A stretch of 64,000 nucleotides of DNA from positions 396,043 through 460,042 of the forward strand of contig NZ_SHKI01000006.1 in NCBI RefSeq assembly GCF_004217175.1, in the 5' to 3' direction. The DNA is from Leucobacter luti. Its GTDB lineage: Bacteria > Actinomycetota > Actinomycetes > Actinomycetales > Microbacteriaceae. Position numbers and translations under genes: made by a program. Shown piece by piece: positions 7,876-16,210 of the stretch. The notes beneath the pieces were generated by a model, which was not told the origin of the DNA, ran no database searches, and worked only from the letters and a program-made list of their open reading frames with translations. Positions within the stretch are counted from its first letter, which is position 1, and every line of letters starts with the position of its first letter.

Positions 7876-9999
7876 ATGAGCGAGACCGTAAAACTGGATG
7901 TCCCGCGTGCTGCACCGACCCCGCACAGCCGGATTCGCTTGGATATCCAGGGGTTGCGGGCGGTCGCGGTCGGCGTCGTCCTGCTCTTCCACGCGAACGC
8001 ACCGTTCCTCCCGGGCGGCTTTATCGGCGTCGACGTGTTTTTTGTGATCTCCGGATTCCTCATCACCGGCATTCTGATCCGTGAGGCCTCCGCCACGGGA
8101 CGTGTGAATCTGGCGGGGTTCTACGCGAAGCGGGTCCGGAGAATTCTGCCGGCTGCCACGCTGGTGCTCTTGGCGACCGCGGTGCTTTCAGTCCTCTTTC
8201 TTCCAGCGATTAGGTGGCAGAGCATCGGGGGCGAGATCATCGCTGCCGCGGTATACCTCGTAAATCTCGTGTTCGCCGCGAACACGAACTATCTCAACGC
8301 CGAGGTGGCCGCGAGTCCCATCCAGCACTTCTGGACGCTCGCCGTCGAGGAACAGTTCTACATCGTCTGGCCACTGCTGATTATTGTGATGCTGTACCTG
8401 GGGAGACGTTTCCTTGCGCGTCTGGGCCGCGCCCGTCAGCTCCAGATCCTGCTCCCCGCGGGAGTGCTGCTCCTCTTCGTTCCCTCTCTCGCGTGGTCGG
8501 CGGTGTACACGGCGACTGACCCTGCGCCGGCATACTTTGCAACGACAACCAGGCTGTGGGAGCTTGCGGTTGGGGCAATGGTCGCGGTGTTCGCGACTCA
8601 GCTCGCCCGGATCCCTGACCGGGTGGGGTTCTGCCTGGGCTGGGCTGGGCTGCTCGGTATTGTGGTCGGGAGTGTGGTGTACACCGCAGCGACGCCCTTC
8701 CCCGGAGTCGCGGCCCTGCTCCCCACGCTCTCTGCCGCCGCGATCATCGTTGGCGGCATGGCGGGCCGTGGCGAACGTGGCGCGGGGGCACTCCTCTCGC
8801 TGCGGCCAGTGCGGTGGGTCGGCGACATCTCGTACTCCCTGTATCTGTGGCACTGGCCGCTCGTGGTCGTGGCAACGTATCTGCTCGGAGGAAGCCTGCG
8901 GTTCCGCGAGGGGCTCCTGGTGATTGCACTCTCGTTCTTGCCAGCGTGGCTGAGCTACCGTTTCGTGGAGAATCCGTTCCGGGACTGGAAGCGACTGCAG
9001 GAGAGCGCCGGGAGTGCACTGCGCGCCGGTGCGGCGCTGGTAGGGGTTTCTGCGCTGATCGGGGCCGCCCTGATGCTGGCACCGACGGTGACGCAGGGGA
9101 ACCAGCTCCCGCCGGGCGGGGCGCTCGGTGCGATGGCGCTGGTGTCTGACCCCGCGGCGGGGGATCCAGCCGCTCCTGTGGTCGGCGGATTCACCCCCAC
9201 CGCGGTGGACGCGCGCAACGACAACCCGGTCGTGTACGCGAGTGGCTGCCACGCTGACCAGGGCTTCACCGAGCACCCCGGGTGCACCCTCGGAAATGCA
9301 GATGCGGAGACCACGCTCGCGCTGGTCGGCGACTCGCACGCGGCCAGTTGGGTGCCCGCGCTGCAGGAGATCGCGGCGAAGAACGACCTGCGGCTGCGTG
9401 TCTATACCAAGTCAGCGTGTGGGTTTGCGGACGTGGCCACGGTCGCGGGCGGCGACGCGCGCTACGACGCCTGCAGCGATTGGAACGAGCGCGTGATGGA
9501 GCAGCTCATCGCTGAACAGCCTGACCTCGTGCTCACCACGAACTCTGTTGAGCGCAAGGTGTGGGATGACGGACCCCTGACCATGTCGGAAAGCGTGCAG
9601 CCATTTTCGGATGGGCTGCGGCGAAGCTGGGAATCACTCAACGCCGCGGGTATTCCTGTCACAGTGATCAGAGACGTGCCGCGCATGGATATCGACGTGC
9701 CGGAGTGCGTCTCTGCCAACCCGGGCAACCTTGCTGAGTGCGCCGTCGCGCGTGCGACGGCGGTCGACGCGCAGGCGACGCCGGAGATCAATGCCCAACG
9801 CGGCCTTTCCGAGACCGGGCTCGTTGACCTCACGAACTGGATATGCCCCGCTGAGGCGTGCGCGCCGGTGATCGGAAACGTTCTTGTGTGGCGGGACGGA
9901 CACCACCTCACCGCGACCTACTCAGCGACGCTCGCTACGCCGCTTGAGGACGCGCTGCGAGAGAACACGGTCTCGCGCGAGCTGTTCACCGAACGCTAG
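7876..9999 (+). CDS. OafA/YrhL-type membrane O-acyltransferase with C-terminal SGNH domain
   Basis: 707 residues. The N-terminal half (about 20-400) is an acyltransferase-3 domain with about ten membrane helices. Family hallmarks are visible: RLDIQGLRAVAV, the FHAN histidine, GVDVFFVISGFLITG, RRILPA and FWTLAVEEQFYIVWP. After a linker comes an extracytoplasmic SGNH hydrolase-like domain with block I GDSH near residue 486 and the Asp/His pair in WRDGHH near 674. This two-part layout is typical of enzymes that carry acyl groups (usually acetyl) across the membrane onto peptidoglycan or surface glycans. Here it most likely O-acetylates the glycopolymer made by this locus. A paralogue with the same layout is encoded at 14225-16210. 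The ATG at 7876 has GGGAAGG about 5 bases upstream. Confidence 0.93.
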   Translation: MSETVKLDVPRAAPTPHSRIRLDIQGLRAVAVGVVLLFHANAPFLPGGFIGVDVFFVISGFLITGILIREASATGRVNLAGFYAKRVRRILPAATLVLLATAVLSVLFLPAIRWQSIGGEIIAAAVYLVNLVFAANTNYLNAEVAASPIQHFWTLAVEEQFYIVWPLLIIVMLYLGRRFLARLGRARQLQILLPAGVLLLFVPSLAWSAVYTATDPAPAYFATTTRLWELAVGAMVAVFATQLARIPDRVGFCLGWAGLLGIVVGSVVYTAATPFPGVAALLPTLSAAAIIVGGMAGRGERGAGALLSLRPVRWVGDISYSLYLWHWPLVVVATYLLGGSLRFREGLLVIALSFLPAWLSYRFVENPFRDWKRLQESAGSALRAGAALVGVSALIGAALMLAPTVTQGNQLPPGGALGAMALVSDPAAGDPAAPVVGGFTPTAVDARNDNPVVYASGCHADQGFTEHPGCTLGNADAETTLALVGDSHAASWVPALQEIAAKNDLRLRVYTKSACGFADVATVAGGDARYDACSDWNERVMEQLIAEQPDLVLTTNSVERKVWDDGPLTMSESVQPFSDGLRRSWESLNAAGIPVTVIRDVPRMDIDVPECVSANPGNLAECAVARATAVDAQATPEINAQRGLSETGLVDLTNWICPAEACAPVIGNVLVWRDGHHLTATYSATLATPLEDALRENTVSRELFTER

Positions 10000-10018
10000 C
10001 TCGCGCTTTCGAGCTAGC
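9995..10018. terminator. Bidirectional hairpin containing both stop codons
   Basis: GCTAGCTCG (9995-10003) and CGAGCTAGC (10010-10018) form a perfect 9-bp stem with a 6-base loop. The stop codon of the plus-strand acyltransferase lies in one arm and that of the convergent minus-strand gene in the other. No strong T-tract follows on either strand. Confidence 0.6.
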
Positions 10019-11300
10019 TCGGAGCAACGGGCGTGTGTGCGATCGACGAGTACGCAAGGGCGGCGCCGCCCGCTGCCCAGCCATCGTGGAGCCGGCGCGC
10101 GTGAGCCTGGGCGCCCCCGGTCGCGACGTGCGCCAAGACGCGCTCAAGCTCGGCGGCGGCGGAAGCGCCGTCGAGTGCGCACCAGTGCACCGCGTGCTTG
10201 CGCAGAGCGGCACGGTCGATGCGTCCGGCGCGCGCATCGGCGACAAACGCGGCGGCGTCCGCCGGGGTGAACACCGACGGGAAGACCGCCTCGTCGTCAA
10301 GGAATGGGTAGTTGACAGGCGACTCATCGAGTCGGATGGTCGCGGTTGGAATGCCGAGCGCTGCACTCTCCCACGCCACCCCGCTCGAGAGCTGGAACAT
10401 GAACGGGACCCCGGTGTGGAGCAGGTCGAGCGTGCGGTGCTCCGTGTCGATCCGCCAGCCGCTCGGCATGAGTGCCTGCACCTCGGGCAGGTCTGAGCGC
10501 GGATGCGGTGCCACGGTGGTAGCGCCGAGCTGCGGGCTGGACACCGCTGCGAACACGCGCCGGATCGTTTCGGCGGGATGTGGTGAGAGCGCCACGACTC
10601 CCGGACTGGCCGGGTCGATGCTCGGCATCGGGGCGGAGAGGACGTCGCTCCCGAGGTTGCCGACGATATCAAGCTGCGTGCGCGGCACTGCCAGTTCGCG
10701 CGCATAGAACTCCACCTCGCCCGGCCCGCGAAGCCCGGCATACGCGACCGGGAGGTCTCGATACGCGGAGTTCACCGCCACGGGCGCGTGCGGCACGTAG
10801 ATCACCGGCACGCCCTGCTCTTCTGCGGCGATGAACAGCGCGCGCATGATCGGGGAGTGTTGCGTGGATACGAGCACGCCCGAGAACCGCGAGAGATCGA
10901 ACCCGCGATAGATCGAGAGCGCCACCACCACCTTGTACAGCTGGTTCTCGAATGAATCGATTACCGCGGCCGGGACCCGGCCGTTGAGGGTCTCGGCAAT
11001 GCGGCGCTGCGCGAGCGCGAGGGCCGGGGAACCGAACAGCCTTGCACGGTCGTCCTCACCCGGCAGGTCAAGTTCGATGGGGACCCCGCGGTGCGCCACG
11101 CGCTCAAGTGCGCGGGCCTGGTTGACCGTTTCGGTGGCGACAAAAAACGAGTCAAGGATCAGATGGGTCGCGGGCCGAAACGGACGCTTCTCCGGGGCGA
11201 GATCGCTGATGCTCGAGGGGAGCGGGCCCCGCAAGTGGGACAGATCAATCGCCGGGCGCATCGCCCACAGCAGCGTCTCGGTTTCGTCGGTGATGTTCAT
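10014..11300 (-). CDS. Predicted nonulosonic-acid (sialyl-type) transferase
   Basis: 428 residues from ATG 11300. The protein has a two-lobed GT-B look. The C-terminal half carries APHPRSD near residues 264-270 and QLSSGVAWE near 303-311, resembling the HP and S/SS motifs that bind CMP in bacterial sialyltransferases and polysialyltransferases. It is divergent from the adjacent CMP-sugar synthetase/NeuB operon, which fits a role in transferring the CMP-activated nonulosonic acid onto the glycan (inference). Start choice: AAGGAGGGG sits 9 bases before ATG 11300. An in-frame GTG at 11324 lies 8 bases after a TAGGAT box and could be a leaderless start adding eight residues. It could instead be a generic surface-carbohydrate glycosyltransferase. 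Confidence 0.6.
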   Translation of the reverse strand: MNITDETETLLWAMRPAIDLSHLRGPLPSSISDLAPEKRPFRPATHLILDSFFVATETVNQARALERVAHRGVPIELDLPGEDDRARLFGSPALALAQRRIAETLNGRVPAAVIDSFENQLYKVVVALSIYRGFDLSRFSGVLVSTQHSPIMRALFIAAEEQGVPVIYVPHAPVAVNSAYRDLPVAYAGLRGPGEVEFYARELAVPRTQLDIVGNLGSDVLSAPMPSIDPASPGVVALSPHPAETIRRVFAAVSSPQLGATTVAPHPRSDLPEVQALMPSGWRIDTEHRTLDLLHTGVPFMFQLSSGVAWESAALGIPTATIRLDESPVNYPFLDDEAVFPSVFTPADAAAFVADARAGRIDRAALRKHAVHWCALDGASAAAELERVLAHVATGGAQAHARRLHDGWAAGGAALAYSSIAHTPVAPS

Positions 11301-11332
11301 GCCGGCCAACCCCTCCTTGTGCACAGGCTTTC

Positions 11333-11338
11333 ATCCTA
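11333..11338 (-). promoter_or_regulatory. Candidate -10 box (TAGGAT)
   Basis: TAGGAT on the minus strand, 8 bases before GTG 11324 and 32 before ATG 11300 of the predicted sialyl-type transferase. No clear -35 is visible. Confidence 0.4.
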
Positions 11339-11430
11339 GAGTTTGTCCTGCTCCCGGTAGGCTGAGAGTACGAGTGGGGCGTGAATCGCGGCCTCGCAGC
11401 GCACGTGAGGAAACAGTGGGAGACAGAACC

Positions 11431-13122
11431 GTGAGTTCCAACTCGAACGCCTGGGTCGTGATCCCAGCGCGGGGCGGATCCGTTGGGGTGCCGCGGAAGA
11501 ACGTTCGTGAGCTCGCCGGTAAGCCGCTGATCCACTACGCCATCGAGACAGCACTCACGGTAGTCCCGGCGGATCGCGTGTGGGTGGTGACCGATGACGA
11601 CGAGATTGCTGCGGTCGCGCGCGCCGGTGGCGCGAGAACCGTGCGTGAAACGATGCCGACTCCCCCCGAGGAAACCCTCGACACGAAGATCCTGCGCACA
11701 CTGCCGCGGCTGCGTGAGGCGGGGGCGCGCGAGTCGGACGTGGTGGTCACGGTACAGCCGACCTCACCGCTCCTCCGCCCCGAATCACTCGAGCGCGTGA
11801 TCCGAGCGTTCGATGACGAGAATACGGCCTCGGCACTGACCGTCGCTCTTGACCAGCACCTGCGGTGGGGACACGACGCCGACGGCGGTGTCGTCCCGCT
11901 GTATGCGGCTCGGGTGAACCGACAGCAGCTGCCGCGTGAGTACCGCGAGACCGGCGGAGCGATCGCGGCGCGCCTGCGGACCATCGCCGAGTCAGGAACC
12001 CGCATTGCGGAGCCCGTCGAGGTGGTCGTGGTTGACCAGGACGAGGCGATCGACATTGATAACTTCGCCGATGTGCTCGCTGCTGCCCACATTCTCACCC
12101 GACTCCGAATTGCTATCCGAGTCGACGCGTCTCGGACGCGTGGGATGGGGCACGTCTATCGGATGCTCGCCCTCGCATCCGAGCTCGCGCGGCACAGCAT
12201 CACCATCTACTTGGGCGAAGAAGCACCGCTCGGCGCGAAATTTTTCGCGTCGCGCCCGTACCCCACCGCAACCGTGTCGGACGAGGACGAGTTCATTGGG
12301 CACCTCGAGCGCACCCAGCCAGATCTCGTGGTGCTCGATGTACTCGACACCGACGCCGCGACGATCTCACGAATCCGTGCGGCGGTGCCCGGCTGTCGGG
12401 TGATCTCATTCGAGGACAACGGACCCGGTGCGGGCTTGGTAGACCTGCTCATCGCGGAGTTCGTCGACGTGGGTGACGTGCCAGGCGAGCGGGTGCTCAG
12501 CGGCATCGACTTCGCGCTCCTTGGGCCGGGGTTTGAGCGCTCGCGGCTCGGAGCTGCGGCCGATGGCGCGGCACTGCCGGAGAAGCCCGAAGTGCAGGAG
12601 GTGCTTGTGCTGTTTGGGGGCACCGATCCGGCAGGGCTCTCTGCGCGCGCGCTCGCGTCCCTCGCGCGCGTCGGGTACCGCGGAAACGTGACGGTTGCCC
12701 GGGGACTTGGCGCGCCGGCAATCCACTTTGAGGCGGCGCAGGCCCCGTTCACGCTCGAGGTGCTCAGCGATGTCCAAGACATGCCCGGACTGATGCGCCG
12801 CGCTGACTTCGCGTTCACCTCCGCGGGCCGCACGATCGTTGAGCTGCTGAGTCAGGGGACGCCGTCGCTGTGCCTGGCGCAGAACGAGAAGGAGCTCACG
12901 CACACGCACGCGACGGCTGCCCACGGCGTGCTCGCGCTCGGGCTCGGAGACGCAGTGTCCGACGCCGAGCTCGACGGAGCGGTCCGCACGCTGCTCGACG
13001 ACCACGAGCTGCGCCACGACTACGCGGAGCGCGCAGCGCGCGCTGGCGCGCTGCGGAGCAACCGACGCACGATCTCCGAGATCTTCACCCGCCTTGGATT
13101 CGCTGAACTCAGCATCCCCTAA
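11431..13122 (+). CDS. Fusion of CMP-nonulosonate synthetase (NeuA-like) and PseG-like UDP-sugar hydrolase
   Basis: 563 residues. Residues about 8-225 are a cytidylyltransferase of the NeuA/PseF/SpsF type, with the nucleotide loop IPARGGSVGVPRKN, then VVTDDDEI and VTVQPTSPLL. From about residue 228 a second enzyme begins with RVDASRTRGMGHVYRM, the N-terminal signature of PseG/SpsG, the GT-B-fold hydrolases that remove UDP from a UDP-diacetamido sugar; GGTDP and a late TSAGRTIVELLSQGTP follow. In known pathways PseG works just before the NeuB condensation and NeuA/PseF just after it, so the fusion joins the two steps flanking the downstream gene's reaction. GTG 11431 has GGGAG 8 bases upstream; GTG 11416 is an alternative. 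A 39-base gap leads to neuB. Confidence 0.85.
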   Translation: MSSNSNAWVVIPARGGSVGVPRKNVRELAGKPLIHYAIETALTVVPADRVWVVTDDDEIAAVARAGGARTVRETMPTPPEETLDTKILRTLPRLREAGARESDVVVTVQPTSPLLRPESLERVIRAFDDENTASALTVALDQHLRWGHDADGGVVPLYAARVNRQQLPREYRETGGAIAARLRTIAESGTRIAEPVEVVVVDQDEAIDIDNFADVLAAAHILTRLRIAIRVDASRTRGMGHVYRMLALASELARHSITIYLGEEAPLGAKFFASRPYPTATVSDEDEFIGHLERTQPDLVVLDVLDTDAATISRIRAAVPGCRVISFEDNGPGAGLVDLLIAEFVDVGDVPGERVLSGIDFALLGPGFERSRLGAAADGAALPEKPEVQEVLVLFGGTDPAGLSARALASLARVGYRGNVTVARGLGAPAIHFEAAQAPFTLEVLSDVQDMPGLMRRADFAFTSAGRTIVELLSQGTPSLCLAQNEKELTHTHATAAHGVLALGLGDAVSDAELDGAVRTLLDDHELRHDYAERAARAGALRSNRRTISEIFTRLGFAELSIP

Positions 13123-13161
13123 CGCACCCGAAGCCAGCCACTACCCGTGAAGGACCCCCGA

Positions 13162-14202
13162 ATGTTCGATCGCTCATACGCCGACCCGTACATCATCGCC
13201 GAGATCGGAGTGAATCACGAAGGATCGCTCGCCCGCGCGAAGGACATGATTAGCGCGGTGGCGCGCGCCGGTGGCCACGCGGCGAAGTTCCAGACGTACA
13301 CGGCGGGACTCCTCGCGAGTGAAGCGCACAGCCCGTCGTACTGGGACACGTCGCAGGAGCCGACGACCTCGCAGTACGAGCTCTTCCAGCGCTTCGACGG
13401 TTTCGGCGCGGACGATTACGCTGCGCTCGCTGCGCACTGCCGGGAGGAAGGGATCGATTTCCTCTCGACACCGTTCGATCTCGCGGCGGTGACTACGCTC
13501 GCACCGCTGATGCCCGCGATGAAGATTGCATCGGCGGATCTGACGAATGTGCCGCTGCTGCGCGCGGTTGCGGCCGTGGGCAAGCCGATCCTCATGTCGG
13601 TGGGCGCATCAACCCACGACGAGATTCGCTGGGCGCTCGACCTGCTCGAACGCGCGGGCGCCGGCGAGATCGCACTGCTGCACTGCGTGCTGCGATACCC
13701 GACGCCCCCGGCGCAGGCGAACCTGCTCGGGATCACAGAACTGCGCGAGCGCTTTGGCGATCGTGCGGTGATCGGCTACTCGGACCACGTGGCACCGACG
13801 GAGCGTGGGACGACCCCGGCGCTGGACATGGCCGCAACGCTGGGCGCGCGCGTCATCGAAAAGCACTTCACCGACGACCGCACGGCACGCGGTAACGATC
13901 ACTACCACGCGTTTGACGAGGCCCAGCTGGCGAGCTTTGTGCGGACGCTCGCGGAGTATCGCGAGCTCGCCGGAGACGGCAAACCAGATGTCTCGGCCCA
14001 GAGCTCGGCAATCGAGAACGCGCGACGGCGGGTCTTCGTGAGCGAGGACCTCAGCGCTGATACCGAGCTCACCGAGGCGCACCTGCGCGCGCTCCGCGCA
14101 AACGTGGGGGTCGAGATCGCTTCCTGGGACGACGTCGTGGGGCGCAGCCTGCGCGCAGACAAGCGGGCTGGCGACCCGATCGAGTGGGACGATCTGCGGT
14201 AG
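13162..14202 (+). CDS. neuB: NeuB-family nonulosonic acid synthase with SAF domain
   Basis: 346 residues. The TIM-barrel part shows the family hallmarks IIAEIGVNHEGS, AKFQTY, LSTPFD, MKIASADL, GYSDH and VIEKHFT. The C-terminal 65 residues are an antifreeze/SAF-like domain (RRRVFVSEDLSADTELTEAHL). The enzyme condenses phosphoenolpyruvate with a six-carbon N-acetylated amino sugar to give a nine-carbon nonulosonic acid (sialic, legionaminic or pseudaminic type). The PseG-like partner upstream argues for a 5,7-diacetamido product rather than plain sialic acid (inference). ATG 13162 is chosen because AAGGA lies 7 bases before it; an in-frame GTG at 13147 has no ribosome-binding site. Confidence 0.9.
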   Translation: MFDRSYADPYIIAEIGVNHEGSLARAKDMISAVARAGGHAAKFQTYTAGLLASEAHSPSYWDTSQEPTTSQYELFQRFDGFGADDYAALAAHCREEGIDFLSTPFDLAAVTTLAPLMPAMKIASADLTNVPLLRAVAAVGKPILMSVGASTHDEIRWALDLLERAGAGEIALLHCVLRYPTPPAQANLLGITELRERFGDRAVIGYSDHVAPTERGTTPALDMAATLGARVIEKHFTDDRTARGNDHYHAFDEAQLASFVRTLAEYRELAGDGKPDVSAQSSAIENARRRVFVSEDLSADTELTEAHLRALRANVGVEIASWDDVVGRSLRADKRAGDPIEWDDLR

Positions 14203-14209
14203 CCCGCGG

Positions 14210-14232
14210 GCGCCTCGTGTCTGACTAGGCGC
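14210..14232. terminator. Weak hairpin between convergent genes
   Basis: GCGCCT (14210-14215) pairs with AGGCGC (14227-14232) around an 11-base loop, between the neuB stop and the convergent acyltransferase stop. There is no T-tract, so function is uncertain. Confidence 0.3.
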
Positions 14233-16210
14233 GGGGCGTCCACCCGGCCACTTCGGTGGCGATCGCTGGCGCCAGCGCGCTGGTAAAGGTCTTTGAGAGA
14301 TGATGTGCGTCCTTGAACACCAGGACGTTTCCCTGCACCACCGGGCACGTGTCCGCGCAGATGTAGCTGGTGAGGTCGAGCTGGTACGCGCCGAACTGCT
14401 CCGAGAGCCGGTCTTCGACGCGAATGAACGCGGAGTCGAAGGCGTCCCCTTCGGGGAGTGAGCAGGCGGCCGGGGAAGTGAGGTGCTGCGACAGGCACGA
14501 CATCGGCGCCCCGGGAAAGCGGGGCGTGTCCTGAATGAGCACCGGAGTGCTCGACTGCGGAAGCGCCGTGAGGAGCTTGCGCATTGCGAGCTCGTACTCC
14601 TCGGGCGACTGGTCCCAGCTCGTGAGCGAGCTGCCGATCACCACGAAGTCGGGCGGGTCCGCGGCGAGTACGTCGAGCACGTTTTCTTTCCACTCCGCGC
14701 AGTCGACGGACTCGGCCGATCCGCCACCGCGCACGTGGAGCGGGCAACCGCTCTTAGTGTGAGCGGTGAGCGTGATCTGGCCCGTAGCCGCGATCGCCTC
14801 GAACGCCGGGGCCCACTGCGCCGCGTGTGAGTCTCCCACCAGCGCCACCGTCGGAGCGCCGTCGGAGCTCCCGTAAGTGCAGGCCGGCGGGATCGGGCTG
14901 CTGAGGACCGGCAGATTGCAGCCAGATCCGCTCGGGATCGCCGCCTGTGTTTGGTGATCCTGTAGTCGAACGCTCAGATTGCTGCCGATAAGCGCGGGCG
15001 CCACCGGGTCGGTCGACAGCGTAAACGCCGGCGCGGGCTCGCCAGCGTTGAGCTCAGCGCTGGCGACCGACCGCATGCCCATCACCGATACTCCAGCGAC
15101 GAGCACGGCGACGAGTGCCGCGGTGGCGAGTGGTCCCCAGACCGCGCGGCGGCGCTGTGAACGAGGGAAGCGGAAGGGCATCTCGATGAAGCGGTAGCTC
15201 AGCCAGCCGAGGGGCAGCGAGAGCGCGCCCAGCAGGAGAGAGAGCCAGAGCGGCAGCGGGACCATCCACGACAGCGCGATCTGCGGCAGCACGAGCAGCG
15301 GCCAGTGCACGAGATACACGGAGTATGAGATCTTGCCGACCCATGCGGCGTAGCGGTTTCCGAGCAGGCGCGCGAGAACTCCGTCGTAGGGGCCCAGCGC
15401 GATCACGACCGCCGTGGCGAGCACGGGAACCGCCGCCCAGAATGACGGGTAGGGAAGCGACCCGTCAAACGCGAACGCGCTGCCGAACAGCACGGCGAGC
15501 CCGAGGGCGCCGAATGCGTTGCGGCGGCCGGGTGTGAAACTGCGATGCGACATGGCGGGGAGTAGCGCGACGAGTCCGCCGACGGCGAGCTCCCAGGCGC
15601 GGGTCGGAAGCAGGAAGAACGCCCACGGCTGGTTGACCGGGGTGAGCAGGACTGAGCCTATAAATGAGGCCGCGGCGACGATCGCGAGCGACCAAGTGAG
15701 GACTCTGACGTTGCGGCGCGCGACGAGGAAAATACCCCAGATGAGGAGTGGCCACAGGAGGTAGAACTGCTCCTCGATCCCGAGCGACCAGTAGTGCTGG
15801 AACAGGCTCGGTTCGGAAGCCGAGAGATAGTTTGTCCCCTCGCGCGCGAAGAGCATGTTCGGAATGTAGAGGGCGGTCCAGGCCGCGTCGCGCGCGATAC
15901 GGGCAAATTCGAGTGGCGGGGCGACAAGCCAAGCGGCAGCGAGGCTCAGACAGAGCACCGCGAGCGAGGCCGGCAGGATGCGCCTGACGCGGCGCGAGTA
16001 AAACTCGGCGAATCTGAATTTCGAGCTCGTGAGCCCCTGCAGAATGTGCTTGGTGATCAGATAGCCGGAAATGACAAAGAAGACGTCAACGCCGACGAAC
16101 CCGCCGTCGAGGAACGGGAGATGCGCGTGGTACAGCACCACGAGCAGCACCGCAATCGCTCGAAGCCCCTGAATATCGGGGCGAAACTCCCGAACGGTAC
16201 GTTGCCCCAC
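14225..16210 (-). CDS. OafA/YrhL-type membrane O-acyltransferase with SGNH domain (second copy)
   Basis: 661 residues from a GTG at 16210 that shares one base with the upstream stop (TAGTG). Its N-terminus REFRPDIQGLRAIAVLLVVLYHAHLP, given here in pieces, contains the DIQGLRA and LYHAH motifs of acyltransferase-3. GVDVFFVISGYLITK, RRVRRILPA and YWSLGIEEQFYLLWP follow, across about ten membrane helices. The C-terminal SGNH domain has GDSH near residue 459 and FKDAHH near 633. It is a paralogue of the 707-residue protein at 7876-9999 and probably acylates a different position or residue of the surface polymer. In-frame codons upstream of 16210 lie within the preceding gene and do not look like acyltransferase sequence. 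Confidence 0.92.
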   Translation of the reverse strand: MGQRTVREFRPDIQGLRAIAVLLVVLYHAHLPFLDGGFVGVDVFFVISGYLITKHILQGLTSSKFRFAEFYSRRVRRILPASLAVLCLSLAAAWLVAPPLEFARIARDAAWTALYIPNMLFAREGTNYLSASEPSLFQHYWSLGIEEQFYLLWPLLIWGIFLVARRNVRVLTWSLAIVAAASFIGSVLLTPVNQPWAFFLLPTRAWELAVGGLVALLPAMSHRSFTPGRRNAFGALGLAVLFGSAFAFDGSLPYPSFWAAVPVLATAVVIALGPYDGVLARLLGNRYAAWVGKISYSVYLVHWPLLVLPQIALSWMVPLPLWLSLLLGALSLPLGWLSYRFIEMPFRFPRSQRRRAVWGPLATAALVAVLVAGVSVMGMRSVASAELNAGEPAPAFTLSTDPVAPALIGSNLSVRLQDHQTQAAIPSGSGCNLPVLSSPIPPACTYGSSDGAPTVALVGDSHAAQWAPAFEAIAATGQITLTAHTKSGCPLHVRGGGSAESVDCAEWKENVLDVLAADPPDFVVIGSSLTSWDQSPEEYELAMRKLLTALPQSSTPVLIQDTPRFPGAPMSCLSQHLTSPAACSLPEGDAFDSAFIRVEDRLSEQFGAYQLDLTSYICADTCPVVQGNVLVFKDAHHLSKTFTSALAPAIATEVAGWTPRA

